Of a stretch of DNA of 64,000 bases, positions 35,486-45,040 are shown piece by piece. The stretch is from NCBI GenBank assembly GCA_019115165.1, contig DXEB01000014.1, positions 19,692 through 83,691 of the forward strand, written 5' to 3'. This DNA comes from Candidatus Anaerotignum merdipullorum (GTDB taxonomy: Bacteria; Bacillota; Clostridia; Lachnospirales; Anaerotignaceae). The translations under genes and the position numbers were made by a program. Numbering within the stretch: position 1 is the first letter of the stretch; each line of letters starts with the position of its first letter. The notes beneath the pieces are model-generated. The model saw only the letters and a list, made by a program, of their open reading frames with translations, was not told where the DNA came from and searched no databases.

Positions 35486-36052
35486 TGGGATAACGTGTAA
35501 ACATGTTGCAGATAGAAGGACACAGGGTGGATGAATACAAACCCACCGAGGAAAGAATGGAGATCGTTTGCAAAACCGGATATCCTTTCGGACTTTGCTG
35601 AGACAACAGAAGGAGAGACAGGGAGTTCCAGCAACAAAAATGTATGGAAACTCCCTGTTTTCGTCTGAAGGCAATCGATCACGCTTGTAGAGGCGATTGC
35701 GTCAAGTACCAGCGTCAATCCTTATTTTGGTATTCTTTTTTGCATACAAATCTTGTTTTGGTATGCGGAACAGTGCCTGTCTGGTACTGCCGTTTGCATG
35801 GTTTCGAAACGGGAATATCATCGCGATAAAGCGTGGTATACAAAAAATTGTTTGGGAACGATTATGGGAAAGAAGTAATTTTTTTATGCCGCGGAGAACC
35901 AACGGTATGAGGAAAGGAAACTGGCATATGGGAAGCAGGCGGAAAGAAGCGGAATTGTACCAGACGGGCGAGAAATGCTCGGCAAAAGCAAAGTATTTGC
36001 AGAGAAGAGGACAACGGTTGGTGGAACTTTGCCGAAAAGAAGAAAAAATGGA
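35486..36052. other. Gap after the PAP2 gene, no recognised gene
   Basis: About 570 bases. It contains one terminator-like hairpin (35619-35660) and no ORF that resembles a protein family. Track ORFs 35697-36074 on plus and several on minus appear spurious. Confidence 0.45.
35619..35660 (+). terminator. Terminator-like hairpin
   Basis: A stem of CAGGGAGTTCCA / TGGAAACTCCCTG with a single bulge, then TTTT. It lies about 135 bases after the PAP2 stop. Confidence 0.55.
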
Positions 36053-36080
36053 TTGCATTTTACAAGGTAAATGATACAAT
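36053..36080 (+). promoter_or_regulatory. Putative promoter of the AEC permease gene
   Basis: TTGCAT (36053-36058) and TACAAT (36075-36080) with a 16-base spacer, 56 bases before the GTG start. Confidence 0.45.
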
Positions 36081-36136
36081 AAGAATGTTTGCGGATATAT
36101 TTTGGAACAAAAAGAGACAAAGGAGGCGGGAGGAAC

Positions 36137-37075
36137 GTGGCGTTACCGGTGATTTCCCAGTTGATAACCATGGTGTTGTTGATGGCGGTTGGAGTGATAT
36201 TACATCGGAAGCAAATGTTGACAGAAAGCAATGCAAAGGGGTTGTCGATTGTATTGACACGGGTTGCGGTTCCTGCCAATATGATTGTTCTGATGCAGCG
36301 TCCGTATTCCCATGAGATTTTCATGGGATTCTTGAAAACATGCGGCGGTACCTTTTTGATGTGCTCCCTTGGCGCAGTGTTATTTTTCTTAATTGGGAAG
36401 ATGATGAAAATGCAGTTTCCGGAATTGGGGTTGTTTTCCGGCGGCGGTGTATACAGCAATGTTATCTTTATGGGTCAGCCGTTGATTATGGCGATGTACG
36501 GAGAAGAAGGGCTGATTTTTTGTGTGGCAGTCATGTTCACTTCCAATGTGTTTTTGTTTACGGTCTGCTCTGTGCTGTTTGCCATTGGAAGCGGAAAGAG
36601 AAAAACAGTTGGACGGATGCTGAGAGAGGCGTTTCTTAATTTGATTTGTATTTCAGCTGTAATCGGAGTATTTTGCTTTGTTCAAGAGATTTCACTGCCC
36701 GCGCCGATTTATGATACGCTGCAATTTTCTGCCAATACGACGGTTTGCCTCTCTATGATCTATATCGGGTCACTACTGGCAGCTGCCAATGTAAAAGAAA
36801 TTTTTCAGGATAAAAAAGTATACATATTTAGCTTTACTACATTATTGATTATACCGCTTTTTACCAAACTGGTTGCCGGATGGTTTATGGATGGAATTGC
36901 ACTGAGTGTATTGGTGGTGCTGATGGGCACACCTGCTGCAGCTGCGCTTCCTTCTTTTGCGGAAATTTATGGAAATGATGAAAAACGAGCTTCAGAGTAT
37001 GTATTTGTATCAACGATTTTTTCTGTCTTGACGTTGCCTTTGGTGGCGGAATTGTTGTGTATTCCTGTGTCATGA
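36137..37075 (+). CDS. AEC-family (auxin efflux carrier-like) transporter
   Basis: A 312-residue permease with ten predicted helices in two five-helix halves. The N-terminus VALPVISQLITMVLLMAVG and the ANMIVLMQRPYS and GGGVYSNVIFMGQPL segments fit the AEC family, which moves organic acids such as malate. The GTG 10 bases after AGGAGG gives the usual length; the ORF-track ATG is 16 codons upstream without a ribosome binding site. Substrate unknown. Confidence 0.85.
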   Translation: MALPVISQLITMVLLMAVGVILHRKQMLTESNAKGLSIVLTRVAVPANMIVLMQRPYSHEIFMGFLKTCGGTFLMCSLGAVLFFLIGKMMKMQFPELGLFSGGGVYSNVIFMGQPLIMAMYGEEGLIFCVAVMFTSNVFLFTVCSVLFAIGSGKRKTVGRMLREAFLNLICISAVIGVFCFVQEISLPAPIYDTLQFSANTTVCLSMIYIGSLLAAANVKEIFQDKKVYIFSFTTLLIIPLFTKLVAGWFMDGIALSVLVVLMGTPAAAALPSFAEIYGNDEKRASEYVFVSTIFSVLTLPLVAELLCIPVS

Positions 37076-37378
37076 CGAATAGAAGTGAAGTTGGGAAGGT
37101 TGTTTTCTTTGACCGCATAATTGGCAAAATACAATCCGGGGATGTTCCGCGCTGGCTGATAGACATCCAGCCACAAAACAACAAGGACTGGTAAAGGGAA
37201 GGAGAGCGTTGGAACGAGGCAGAGATAACCGCGTTGTTCATAAGGGTATTTTGGCACAGCAGTGCGGAACACGAAATATCTGTGCAGGGCAGTGCCCAAC
37301 GACTGGTGGTTTATCTGAAAATTTGCTTTCTTTTTTTGATTTTTTGCGGTATCATACCTCCAAAGGAAGGTGAGAAGT
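37076..37378. other. Gap before the DUF2461 gene
   Basis: About 300 bases. A minus-strand reading frame crosses it (36967-37443) but overlaps both neighbouring genes and has no start signal. Nothing else is seen. Confidence 0.4.
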
Positions 37379-38059
37379 ATGGCGCAATTTACGGGATTTT
37401 TACCGGAGACCATAGATTTTCTGTGGGAGCTGCGGATGAACAATCATAAGGCGTGGATGGAAGAAAATCGGGAGCGGTACCGCCGGGTACTGAAGGAGCC
37501 GTTTGACGCCCTGTCGGCAGAGCTGACCCAACGGCTGCTGGCAGAAATGTCAGACTTGCAGATGGAATACGCAGTCTCCAGGATCAATCGGGATGTTCGC
37601 TTTTCGAAAGATAAAAGCCCTTATAAGGCAAGAAAATGGGTCGTGCTGAAAGAACCGGCAATGATGACAGGACAATGGAAAACACGTCCTGTGTTTTATT
37701 TTGAGTTGATGCCGGAGGGATATGAGTGCGGTATGGGATTTTATGAGGGAAAGCCCGCATATATGCAGGCGTTCCGCAGAAAAATCGATGCAGCACCCAA
37801 GCGGTTCGCTCGTCTGGCGGGCGCACTGGCGAAACATACGGAATTTCAGCTGTATGGGGAGTGCTATAAGCGTCCGATGGGAAAGGGCGGATACCCGCCG
37901 GAAATAATGGAATGGTATCAGCGCAAAACATTAGGGCTTTCCATGAGTCGTCCGGTGGATGAGAGATTGTTTTCGGCAGATTTGATAGACTTTGTACTGC
38001 AAGAATGGAAAAAACTAGAACCAATGTATCGATTTTTGCGGGAAATTCCCACAGAATAG
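37379..38059 (+). CDS. DUF2461 / TIGR02453 family protein
   Basis: A 226-residue cytoplasmic protein. FTGFLPETIDFLWELRMNNHKAWMEENR at the N-terminus (quoted in part), INRDVRFSKDKSPYK and the PVFYFEL core are typical of TIGR02453. No activity is established for this widespread family. ATG follows GGAAGGTGAG. It converges on mecA with a shared terminator. Confidence 0.9.
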   Translation: MAQFTGFLPETIDFLWELRMNNHKAWMEENRERYRRVLKEPFDALSAELTQRLLAEMSDLQMEYAVSRINRDVRFSKDKSPYKARKWVVLKEPAMMTGQWKTRPVFYFELMPEGYECGMGFYEGKPAYMQAFRRKIDAAPKRFARLAGALAKHTEFQLYGECYKRPMGKGGYPPEIMEWYQRKTLGLSMSRPVDERLFSADLIDFVLQEWKKLEPMYRFLREIPTE

Positions 38060-38091
38060 GCTGTGGATGCAAAATAGCATGTAAAATCAAG

Positions 38092-38138
38092 AAGAACGCA
38101 CGGAAATTCTGTATTGCCAGAGGTTTCCGTGCGTTCTT
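38092..38138. terminator. Strong terminator between DUF2461 gene and mecA
   Basis: A perfect 15-bp stem AAGAACGCACGGAAA / TTTCCGTGCGTTCTT with a 17-base loop. It lies between convergent genes and could serve both, with short A/T tracts on each side. Confidence 0.85.
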
Positions 38139-38179
38139 AATTTTCTGCGTAAATCGCGTTTTTCTGCCGTTGACTCAGG

Positions 38180-38836
38180 TTATTCTTTACCAAAGCTTGT
38201 GGCAAGAGTTTTGACTGCCTTTTCTGCAATCAAACTTTCACCGTGTTCCGCCAGATAGTATTTGGAGAGCAGAGTGGACACATGTTTTTGTCCGTATTCT
38301 TCCAGAATAATTTCCAAATCATCCATAGGTTCTTCTGCGGTATATGTATTTCCTTGTAAAATCAGGAAATATCTGCCGTTGTTTTTATAAAGAGAGGAAC
38401 CGCCGTGGAACAGCGGCGCGATGCGGACGGATACGTCGATGACATCGTCCAGATGCGTAAAGGAATATACCAAAATATCATCATCATCCTCTTTTGCTTC
38501 TGCATCTTCCACAGCAAGCGGTTTTTTCTTGAAGCGGTGTGTATCTTTCATTTGAGAGAACAGATCCAGAGAGGAAGCGTTTTTATCTTTATTTTCCACT
38601 TTGGTTACAATAATCATGATTCCGTCCAGCCCAATGGGAACCGCCTCTACCATCAGCGGTGTGTTTTCGGTGATGAAATCACATTCTTCCATTGCTTGTT
38701 CCATAATGTCGCGGAACAGCTGTTGTGTTTTCTCGCCGGGACGAATCAAATCTTCCAGTTGGATATCCCGTTCTGCCAGATCCGCCTTGGTCAGTGTCAG
38801 TTTTAACTGTGTATCGCTTACTTTTTCTATTTTCAT
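38180..38836 (-). CDS. mecA: Adaptor protein MecA
   Basis: A 218-residue adaptor that delivers substrates to the ClpC-ClpP protease. The N-terminal domain (MKIEKVSDTQLKLTLTKADLAERDI) recognises substrates; an acidic linker (EDAEAKEDDDD, residues about 108-118) precedes the ClpC-binding C-terminal domain (LYKNNGRYFLIL). Length is normal. ATG follows AGGAAG. Three TATA(C/G)TATA copies lie upstream. Confidence 0.9.
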   Translation of the reverse strand: MKIEKVSDTQLKLTLTKADLAERDIQLEDLIRPGEKTQQLFRDIMEQAMEECDFITENTPLMVEAVPIGLDGIMIIVTKVENKDKNASSLDLFSQMKDTHRFKKKPLAVEDAEAKEDDDDILVYSFTHLDDVIDVSVRIAPLFHGGSSLYKNNGRYFLILQGNTYTAEEPMDDLEIILEEYGQKHVSTLLSKYYLAEHGESLIAEKAVKTLATSFGKE

Positions 38837-38903
38837 GGCTTATCACTTCCTTAGCAGTATGATTATGTTTTTCAGGACAACCGTGCGATTTTTTTCTCTG
38901 CTC

Positions 38904-38940
38904 TATACTATACAATTTACTAGAAATATAGTATAGTATA
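38904..38940. promoter_or_regulatory. Inverted and repeated TATACTATA/TATAGTATA motifs
   Basis: TATACTATA at 38904-38912 is mirrored by TATAGTATA at 38927-38935 and overlapped by another copy at 38932-38940. They lie between divergent mecA and a membrane protein gene. They could be a regulator site, -10 elements, or chance in AT-rich sequence. Confidence 0.4.
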
Positions 38941-39065
38941 ATGAATTGCAGGGGATATGTAAAGAGGATAATGCTGAGAATTCCTATAAAAGCCTATAAA
39001 ATTTATATTTTTTTGGAGCAGGTGAAAACGGAACGTGGCGTTCCAGAAAGAAAAGGAGTGTGTAC

Positions 39066-40679
39066 ATGACAATGAAGAAAAAATTCATTCCGCCGCTTTT
39101 GACGCTGGTGGTATGGGCGGCGATGTATTATTATTATCTGCCGCCGCTGAATATCCACAGTCAGGAAAGCTGGCTGTTTTTTGTGGTGATGGTCGCTGTT
39201 GCACTGGTGATCAATTTTTGGGCAATCGCCAAAACACTGCTGTTTCATCGCCCTGCGAATTGGGAAAGCAGTAAAAAACTGCGCCGTCTTTGGATTCTGC
39301 CGGTGGCGCTTTGTTTGGTTTATGGCATTGGATTGCTGCTGTCTTCGCCGATTTTGCGAGCATCCAGCTATCATCAGTTGCTGGCGGTGCAAACGGGAGA
39401 TTTTGCATCCGATATTCATGAGGTGAATTATAGCCAAATTCCGATTTTGGACAGCGACTCGGCGGCACGGCTGGCGGAGCGGGAAATGGGCAGTATGGTA
39501 GACATGGTGTCGCAATTTGAAGTTAGTGATTATTACAATCAGATCAATCTAAACGGCAAGCCGGTTCGCGTGACACCGCTAGAGTATGGGGATTTGATTA
39601 AGTGGTTGACCAATCGGGATACCGGAATCCCAGCTTATATGAACATTGATATGACCACACAGGATGTGGAATTGGTGAAGTTGCCGGAAGGAAGCGGCAT
39701 CCGCTATTCGCCGTTTGAGCATTTCGGCAGGAATTTGTATCGCCATGTACGGTTTCACTATCCCACTGCAATGATTCGCAGCAGTAATTTTGAAGTGGAT
39801 GACAATGGTACGCCCTATTGGATCTGTGCAGTGGAAACAAAAACCATTGGGTTATTTGGCGGGACAGATATACAAGGGGCGATTATGGTCAATGCTTCTA
39901 CCGGCGAGCATCAGTACTATGATGTAGCAGATGTGCCGCAATGGGTAGACAAAGTATTTGATGCGGCGCTGCTCATCGAGCAGTATGATTATTACGGTAC
40001 ACTGGCAAATGGCTGGCTGAACAGTATTTTTGGACAGAAGGGCTGTTTGCAGACCACCGAGGGATATAATTATATCGCGCTGGACGATGATGTCTGGGTG
40101 TATACCGGAGTGACATCCATTGGCGGGGATGAGTCTAATGTGGGATTTGTGCTGATGAATTCCCGTACCAAGGAAGCCAATTACTACCAAATTTCGGGTG
40201 CGAAAGAAATTTCGGCAATGGCATCGGCAGAAGGTGAGGTACAGCACCTGGGTTATCAGGCGACCTTCCCGATACTGGTCAATATTGCGGATGAGCCGAC
40301 GTATTTCCTGTCGTTGAAAGATGCGGCTGGCTTGGTAAAGAAATACGCGATGGTTAATATCGAGAAATATCATATTGTTGCCATTGGCGACAGTGTGGCG
40401 GAATGTGAGCAGGTGTACCGGGATTTGATGGAAAATAACGGAATTGATGCGTCGCCGGCAGGAGAAAATTTGACAGCGGAAGGGGTGATTTCGCTGATGC
40501 GGGAAATTGTGTCCGATGGGGATACGTATGTTTACTTGCTGCTGGAAGGCAGAGAGGAATGGTTTGAGGTAGAAGCGAGAGATCATCTGGAGATATTGAA
40601 AAAGCAAGTAGGTAGTAGCGTAGAACTGCATTATATGGATACTTCTGACGGTGTGTTGACGGTAACGGATGTGGCGTAA
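39066..40679 (+). CDS. Large membrane-anchored protein, function unknown
   Basis: A 537-residue protein with three N-terminal transmembrane helices (about residues 8-28, 36-58 and 74-95) and a C-terminal region of about 440 residues that is probably outside the cell. Segments such as MVSQFEVSDYYNQINLNG, IQGAIMVNASTGEHQYYD and VGFVLMNSRTKEANYYQISGAKE suggest repeated beta-rich modules. I do not recognise a named domain. The ATG 7 bases after AAAAGGAG is preferred to the GTG in the track. It stands alone, with a hairpin at 40838. Confidence 0.8.
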   Translation: MTMKKKFIPPLLTLVVWAAMYYYYLPPLNIHSQESWLFFVVMVAVALVINFWAIAKTLLFHRPANWESSKKLRRLWILPVALCLVYGIGLLLSSPILRASSYHQLLAVQTGDFASDIHEVNYSQIPILDSDSAARLAEREMGSMVDMVSQFEVSDYYNQINLNGKPVRVTPLEYGDLIKWLTNRDTGIPAYMNIDMTTQDVELVKLPEGSGIRYSPFEHFGRNLYRHVRFHYPTAMIRSSNFEVDDNGTPYWICAVETKTIGLFGGTDIQGAIMVNASTGEHQYYDVADVPQWVDKVFDAALLIEQYDYYGTLANGWLNSIFGQKGCLQTTEGYNYIALDDDVWVYTGVTSIGGDESNVGFVLMNSRTKEANYYQISGAKEISAMASAEGEVQHLGYQATFPILVNIADEPTYFLSLKDAAGLVKKYAMVNIEKYHIVAIGDSVAECEQVYRDLMENNGIDASPAGENLTAEGVISLMREIVSDGDTYVYLLLEGREEWFEVEARDHLEILKKQVGSSVELHYMDTSDGVLTVTDVA

Positions 40680-41035
40680 GATAGAGAATGAAAACGGAAA
40701 ATTCGGCGACTTTGTCAAGCAGTACTGCGGAGTAACAAGAGTCCGGTGTTTTTAGAAGAAGACGAATGACGTGAACGCTTTTACTAGAATCAAGATATCA
40801 GCATTCCATACAGTTCTGAGCCAAATGATTTGAGATGTTCCCCAGAAGAAACGACTGTAGCAGCGCTTCCTTCTGGGGAATTTATATGCATGCAGCTGTT
40901 TTTTCATATGGCGAAAAGGAAGGCGACAGAAATTGCCGCTGGAAAGACAAAAACTGCCTTTGGAGGGGAACTGTCTCAATTTTGGCGGGAATTTACTGAA
41001 AATCCTTACAATTCGTTGAAAAAATGCGGCTTTTG
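40680..41035. other. Gap before the LysM protein gene
   Basis: About 355 bases holding only the hairpin at 40838-40880. No gene or known RNA is recognised. Confidence 0.45.
40838..40880 (+). terminator. Terminator-like hairpin
   Basis: An 11-bp perfect stem TTCCCCAGAAG / CTTCTGGGGAA with a 21-base loop followed by TTTAT, 160 bases after the upstream stop. Confidence 0.5.
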
Positions 41036-41064
41036 TTGACACGTACTGCGGAAAAATGTAAAAT
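41036..41064 (+). promoter_or_regulatory. Sigma-A promoter of the LysM protein gene
   Basis: TTGACA (41036-41041), 17-base spacer, TAAAAT (41059-41064), about 75 bases before the start codon. Confidence 0.7.
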
Positions 41065-41139
41065 GTATAAGATATGAAATAAATTCGAACATCATGGACA
41101 ATCTAAGAAAGAGGAAAGTACTGTCTTTGGAGGTATCAT

Positions 41140-42222
41140 ATGGAAGAAAAGGATAAAATGGAAAATGGCGGCAACCGTGGGTTCAGCGACACGGATAAAG
41201 AATACTACGCGGATCTGTACGGTGATTTGCCGAAGGAAGTACAGGATGTACTGATGCGTACCCATCCGCTGATGGGCAGAAATACAGACGATGCAGAAGC
41301 AACTGCCTACCGCACCAGACGTCCGCAGCGGGAAGATGTGGAAGAGGTGAAGGAAGCCAGAATGCAGCAGGTAAGCTCTGAAATTAACGAAATCAAAAAA
41401 GCGCCGCAGCAGGAAGGAGATCCGACTCGTTATGTCTCCCGTCGCGCAAGAAGTGCGGAAGGTAAGCATACATCCGATGATACATCGCATACAATGGAAG
41501 AAGATTATAATGAGGACATCCAATATGTCAGTGTGATGCCGGCAAGGAAAAAGTCCAAAATTGTGGAAGAGGTTACCATACAGACTGCTGCACCACCGAA
41601 GAAGAAAAAACAGCGCAAAGAACGGGAAGAAATGCCGTTTCGGGATTTGGAACGTTCTGGTAACCGTCCCAGATATGAGGATATTGACTTTGAAGAGCGG
41701 GCAAAACAGGAGAATCTGGACAGTTTGTACGATGATCGTTACGAAGACGATGATAGAGGCGGAAGAAGCAAGTTGCCTGTGATTTTGGGCATTGTAGCGT
41801 TGATTCTGATTGTCTTTTTGATTTTCCGTTATGTTAGCGTCAGCGGACAGTTGGAAGAAGTACAGCAGCAGCTGACAGAAGCGCAGGGATATCAGGAGCG
41901 ATATGAACAGATTCAGTTGGAAAAAATGCAGCTGCAGGAACAGTTGGATGCGCTGCAGAATCCGGACGGTGCATCAACAACAGATGGTGCTGATACTTCC
42001 GGAGGAGACAATACAGATACAACAACCAGTGGTAGTACGGCAGGCACAACAACTGGAAGCACACAGGATTATACTGTACAGCAGGGAGAAACGCCTTGGA
42101 GCCTTGCGCAGAAATTCTATGGAAACGGTGCGGAATATCAGCGGATTTTGGACGCGAACGGACTGAGTGAGGGCGATAATATCCAGCCCGGTGACGTGCT
42201 GAAAATTCCGGCTGCGGAATAA
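41140..42222 (+). CDS. Bitopic membrane protein with C-terminal LysM domain
   Basis: A 360-residue protein. Residues 1-208 are highly charged and probably disordered and cytoplasmic, with KKKKQRKEREE and acidic stretches. One transmembrane helix lies near residues 209-228 (LPVILGIVALILIVFLIF). A short coiled coil (about 230-268) and a Thr/Gly/Ser-rich linker follow, then a LysM domain at 305-358 (YTVQQGETPWSLAQKFYGNG). The LysM should bind peptidoglycan. The layout resembles cell-envelope tethers, but no role is proven. ATG follows GGAGGTATC; rho starts 35 bases on. Confidence 0.87.
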   Translation: MEEKDKMENGGNRGFSDTDKEYYADLYGDLPKEVQDVLMRTHPLMGRNTDDAEATAYRTRRPQREDVEEVKEARMQQVSSEINEIKKAPQQEGDPTRYVSRRARSAEGKHTSDDTSHTMEEDYNEDIQYVSVMPARKKSKIVEEVTIQTAAPPKKKKQRKEREEMPFRDLERSGNRPRYEDIDFEERAKQENLDSLYDDRYEDDDRGGRSKLPVILGIVALILIVFLIFRYVSVSGQLEEVQQQLTEAQGYQERYEQIQLEKMQLQEQLDALQNPDGASTTDGADTSGGDNTDTTTSGSTAGTTTGSTQDYTVQQGETPWSLAQKFYGNGAEYQRILDANGLSEGDNIQPGDVLKIPAAE

Positions 42223-42257
42223 AGGAACCGGAAAAACGGATAAAGGAGTAAGAATTC

Positions 42258-43664
42258 ATGGGGAATGAACACTTGGAACGAAAGACCCTGATGGAATTAC
42301 GGAATATGGCGAAGGAAATGGGACTAGGTTCCATTTCCTCGCTGAAAAAAGGCGAATTGATAGAAAAGATACAGCAAAAGCAGTCACAGGTGGCAGACAG
42401 TGCCATCAAACATGTGGCTGCTTATGGTTTTGACTTGAAACAGGAAGAAACGCCGGCAGAAGTTCCACAGGAGACAAAGCGGGAGGAGACGCGGGAACGG
42501 ATGTCACAGGAAGCGCTGGAAAACGGCGAGCAGGGTGGCGGCGTTTTGGAAGTGATGGCGGATGGATTCGGCTTTTTGCGGGCGGAAAACTTCCTGCCGG
42601 GAACGGGAGATATTTATGTTTCCCCTTCGCAGATTCGCAGATTTCGCTTGAAAACAGGGGATGCCATTCAGGGGAGTATCCGCCCTGCCAGAGAAGGAGA
42701 AAAATTTGGCGCACTGTTATTTGTAAAGACGGTCAACGGCGACCGACCGGATGTGGCAGCCAGACGACCAAATTTTGAGGATCTGACACCAATTTATCCA
42801 GAACGGAAGCTGCGGCTGGAAACGAAGAGAGAAGAATTGGCAGGGCGGATCATTGATTTGATATCGCCCATTGGCAAAGGACAGCGCGGTATGATCGTTG
42901 CACCGCCAAAAGTGGGAAAGACCATTTTATTGACACAGATTGCCAATGCGATTACCAAAAATCATAAAGAAGTGCATCTGATTATCTTGTTGATTGATGA
43001 ACGCCCAGAAGAGGTGACGGATATACAGCGTTCTATTGAAGGGGAGAATGTGGAGATTGTATACTCCACATTTGATCAGCAGCCGGAGCATCATAAACGG
43101 GTGACGGAGATGGTGTTGGAGCGAGCAAAGCGTATGGTAGAGCAAGGCAAAGATTTGGTGATCCTTTTAGATAGCTTAACCCGTTTGGCGCGGGCATATA
43201 ATCTGACCATTCCACCCAGCGGAAGAACGCTTTCCGGCGGGTTAGACCCAGCTGCACTGTACATGCCCAAACGATTTTTTGGCGCAGCGCGCAATATAGA
43301 AGGCGGCGGCAGTTTGACGATTTTGGCTACAGCACTGGTGGACACGGGAAGTAAAATGGATGAGGTGGTATTTGAGGAGTTCAAGGGAACCGGCAATATG
43401 GAACTGGTGCTGGACAGAAAATTAGCAGAGCGCCGCATCTTTCCGGCGGTGGATATCATCAAGTCCGGTACCCGTAGAGAAGATAAACTTTTGAGCACAG
43501 CGGAGATGGAATGTAATTATACGTTGCGGCGCATGGCGGCTTCTATGACGCTGATGGAAATGACAGAAGGATTTTATGATTTGATGCGCAAAACTCAAAA
43601 TAATGCGGACTTGGTGGAACGACTGCCTGTTTGGGAAAAGATGCTTTCTCTGCATGGGAAATGA
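42258..43664 (+). CDS. rho: Transcription termination factor Rho
   Basis: A 468-residue hexameric RNA helicase. Rho_N ([18 protein letters not shown]) is followed by an S1-like RNA-binding domain ([13 protein letters not shown]) and the RecA-like ATPase with Walker A PPKVGKT, Walker [16 protein letters not shown] and the Q/R loops. A modest acidic/Gln-rich linker (about residues 60-95) separates Rho_N from the rest. ATG follows AAGGAGTAAG. Confidence 0.96.
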   Translation: MGNEHLERKTLMELRNMAKEMGLGSISSLKKGELIEKIQQKQSQVADSAIKHVAAYGFDLKQEETPAEVPQETKREETRERMSQEALENGEQGGGVLEVMADGFGFLRAENFLPGTGDIYVSPSQIRRFRLKTGDAIQGSIRPAREGEKFGALLFVKTVNGDRPDVAARRPNFEDLTPIYPERKLRLETKREELAGRIIDLISPIGKGQRGMIVAPPKVGKTILLTQIANAITKNHKEVHLIILLIDERPEEVTDIQRSIEGENVEIVYSTFDQQPEHHKRVTEMVLERAKRMVEQGKDLVILLDSLTRLARAYNLTIPPSGRTLSGGLDPAALYMPKRFFGAARNIEGGGSLTILATALVDTGSKMDEVVFEEFKGTGNMELVLDRKLAERRIFPAVDIIKSGTRREDKLLSTAEMECNYTLRRMAASMTLMEMTEGFYDLMRKTQNNADLVERLPVWEKMLSLHGK

Positions 43665-43698
43665 AATCCACAGAATTGCGGTTTTTGGGGAAAAATTG

Positions 43699-43727
43699 TT
43701 GCAAAGAAAAAGGAACTGTGATATAAT
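43699..43727 (+). promoter_or_regulatory. Sigma-A promoter of rpmE
   Basis: TTGCAA (43699-43704), 17-base spacer, TATAAT (43722-43727), 64 bases before the rpmE ATG. Confidence 0.75.
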
Positions 43728-43791
43728 ACTAACGTTGTCTATAAATAATTTCGGATTATTGATCAACAAATGAGAGAATGAGGTGAAAAAA

Positions 43792-43995
43792 ATGAGAGAA
43801 GGAATCCATCCCGAGTACAAACAGGTGACAGTAAGATGCAACTGCGGCAATGAATTTGTAACAGGCTCCACAAAAGATGAAATCAGAGTCGAAGTTTGCT
43901 CCAAATGCCATCCTTTCTACACTGGCAGTCAGAAACTTCTGGTAGAAGCCGGCGGTAGAGTGGAAAAATTCAACAAAAAATACGGCAGAAAATAA
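43792..43995 (+). CDS. rpmE: 50S ribosomal protein L31
   Basis: A 67-residue L31 of the zinc-binding (C+) type, with CNCGN and [10 protein letters not shown] supplying Cys ligands. [10 protein letters not shown] is a standard start; ATG lies 6 bases after GAGGTG, so the GTG three codons earlier in the track is not used. A terminator follows directly. Confidence 0.97.
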   Translation: MREGIHPEYKQVTVRCNCGNEFVTGSTKDEIRVEVCSKCHPFYTGSQKLLVEAGGRVEKFNKKYGRK

Positions 43996-44008
43996 TCAGA
44001 AATGTGCG

Positions 44009-44041
44009 AAAGGGTTGGGCAAGATTGTCCGCCCTTTTTTT
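44009..44041 (+). terminator. Rho-independent terminator of rpmE
   Basis: AAAGGG / CCCTTT stem extended by an imperfect inner helix, followed by a long T-run, 14 bases after rpmE. Confidence 0.75.
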
Positions 44042-44128
44042 CGCAACAGGGCAAAAATTCGCGTTGCCTTGCTGCGAAAGGAAGGGGTTTTGGTTGATCT
44101 GAGTCAAACGAGAGAAAGGATGATGTGG

Positions 44129-45040
44129 ATGAAAAGAACCAATATCGGTGGTCAGGCGGTCATTGAAGGCGTCATGATGCGAGGAAAAAAGATATATGCC
44201 ATGGCAGTTCGCAATCCCGAAGGCGGGATCACGATAGAAAAAAAAGAATGTGGCGGTTTAGGCAGAAAAGGTGTGTTCCGGTTGCCGATTTTTCGCGGTG
44301 TTGCAGCATTTGTAGATTCTTTGGTAACGGGGACAAAGACTTTGATGCGATCTGCGGAAATTGCAGGAGAAGACTGGGCAGAAGAAGAGGAATTGAGCAA
44401 ATTTGAGAAATGGATCCAGGAAAAATTCGGAGACAGAATCAATGATATTTTGATTTACTGCAGTGTCACGCTTTCGCTGATATTGGGTATGCTGCTGTTT
44501 TTTCTGCTGCCAGTTTGGCTGGGAAATTTCTTCAAGGATATGGTGCCGGTATGGGCATTGGGAATTATTGAAGGATTGATCCGGATTGCAATTTTTTTGC
44601 TATATTTATTCGGGATATCCCGCATGAAAGAAATCCATCGGGTGTTTCAATACCACGGAGCGGAGCATAAAACCATTAACTGTTTTGAAAGCGAGAAAGA
44701 ACTGACAGTGGAAAATGTTCTTCCATGTACGCGGCTGCACAAACGCTGTGGCACGAGCTTTCTGCTGTTTGTGATGATCATCAGTATGGTGGTATTTTTC
44801 TTTGTGCGAACCGACAGCTTTTTACTGCGGCTTATTACTAGAATTTTGTTGGTGCCTGTGATTGCAGGGCTTTCTTATGAAGTCATTCGCTGGGCGGGCA
44901 ATTCAGAAAGCAAGCTGGTTGCGATGATCAGTTATCCGGGTTTATGCCTGCAAAAGATCACAACAGCAGAGCCAGATGCAGAGCAAATTGAGACGGCAAT
45001 TGCGGCAATGAAAGGAGTTCTGGAAGATGAGCCGGAATGA
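44129..45040 (+). CDS. DUF1385 family membrane protein (YqhQ-like)
   Basis: A 303-residue protein with about four to five helices. NIGGQAVIEGVMMRG at the start and YHGAEHKTINCFE in the middle are the hallmarks of DUF1385. It is conserved beside prmC-prfA in Clostridia, but its role is unknown. ATG 8 bases after AAAGGA is chosen; the ORF-track start runs into the rpmE terminator. It overlaps prmC by 14 bases. Confidence 0.92.
   Translation: MKRTNIGGQAVIEGVMMRGKKIYAMAVRNPEGGITIEKKECGGLGRKGVFRLPIFRGVAAFVDSLVTGTKTLMRSAEIAGEDWAEEEELSKFEKWIQEKFGDRINDILIYCSVTLSLILGMLLFFLLPVWLGNFFKDMVPVWALGIIEGLIRIAIFLLYLFGISRMKEIHRVFQYHGAEHKTINCFESEKELTVENVLPCTRLHKRCGTSFLLFVMIISMVVFFFVRTDSFLLRLITRILLVPVIAGLSYEVIRWAGNSESKLVAMISYPGLCLQKITTAEPDAEQIETAIAAMKGVLEDEPE

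Noticed and set aside
36967-37443. 158-codon minus-strand ORF across the AEC/DUF2461 gap
   Set aside because: Overlaps both neighbours, lacks a start signal and shows no recognisable family, although its middle looked briefly protein-like.
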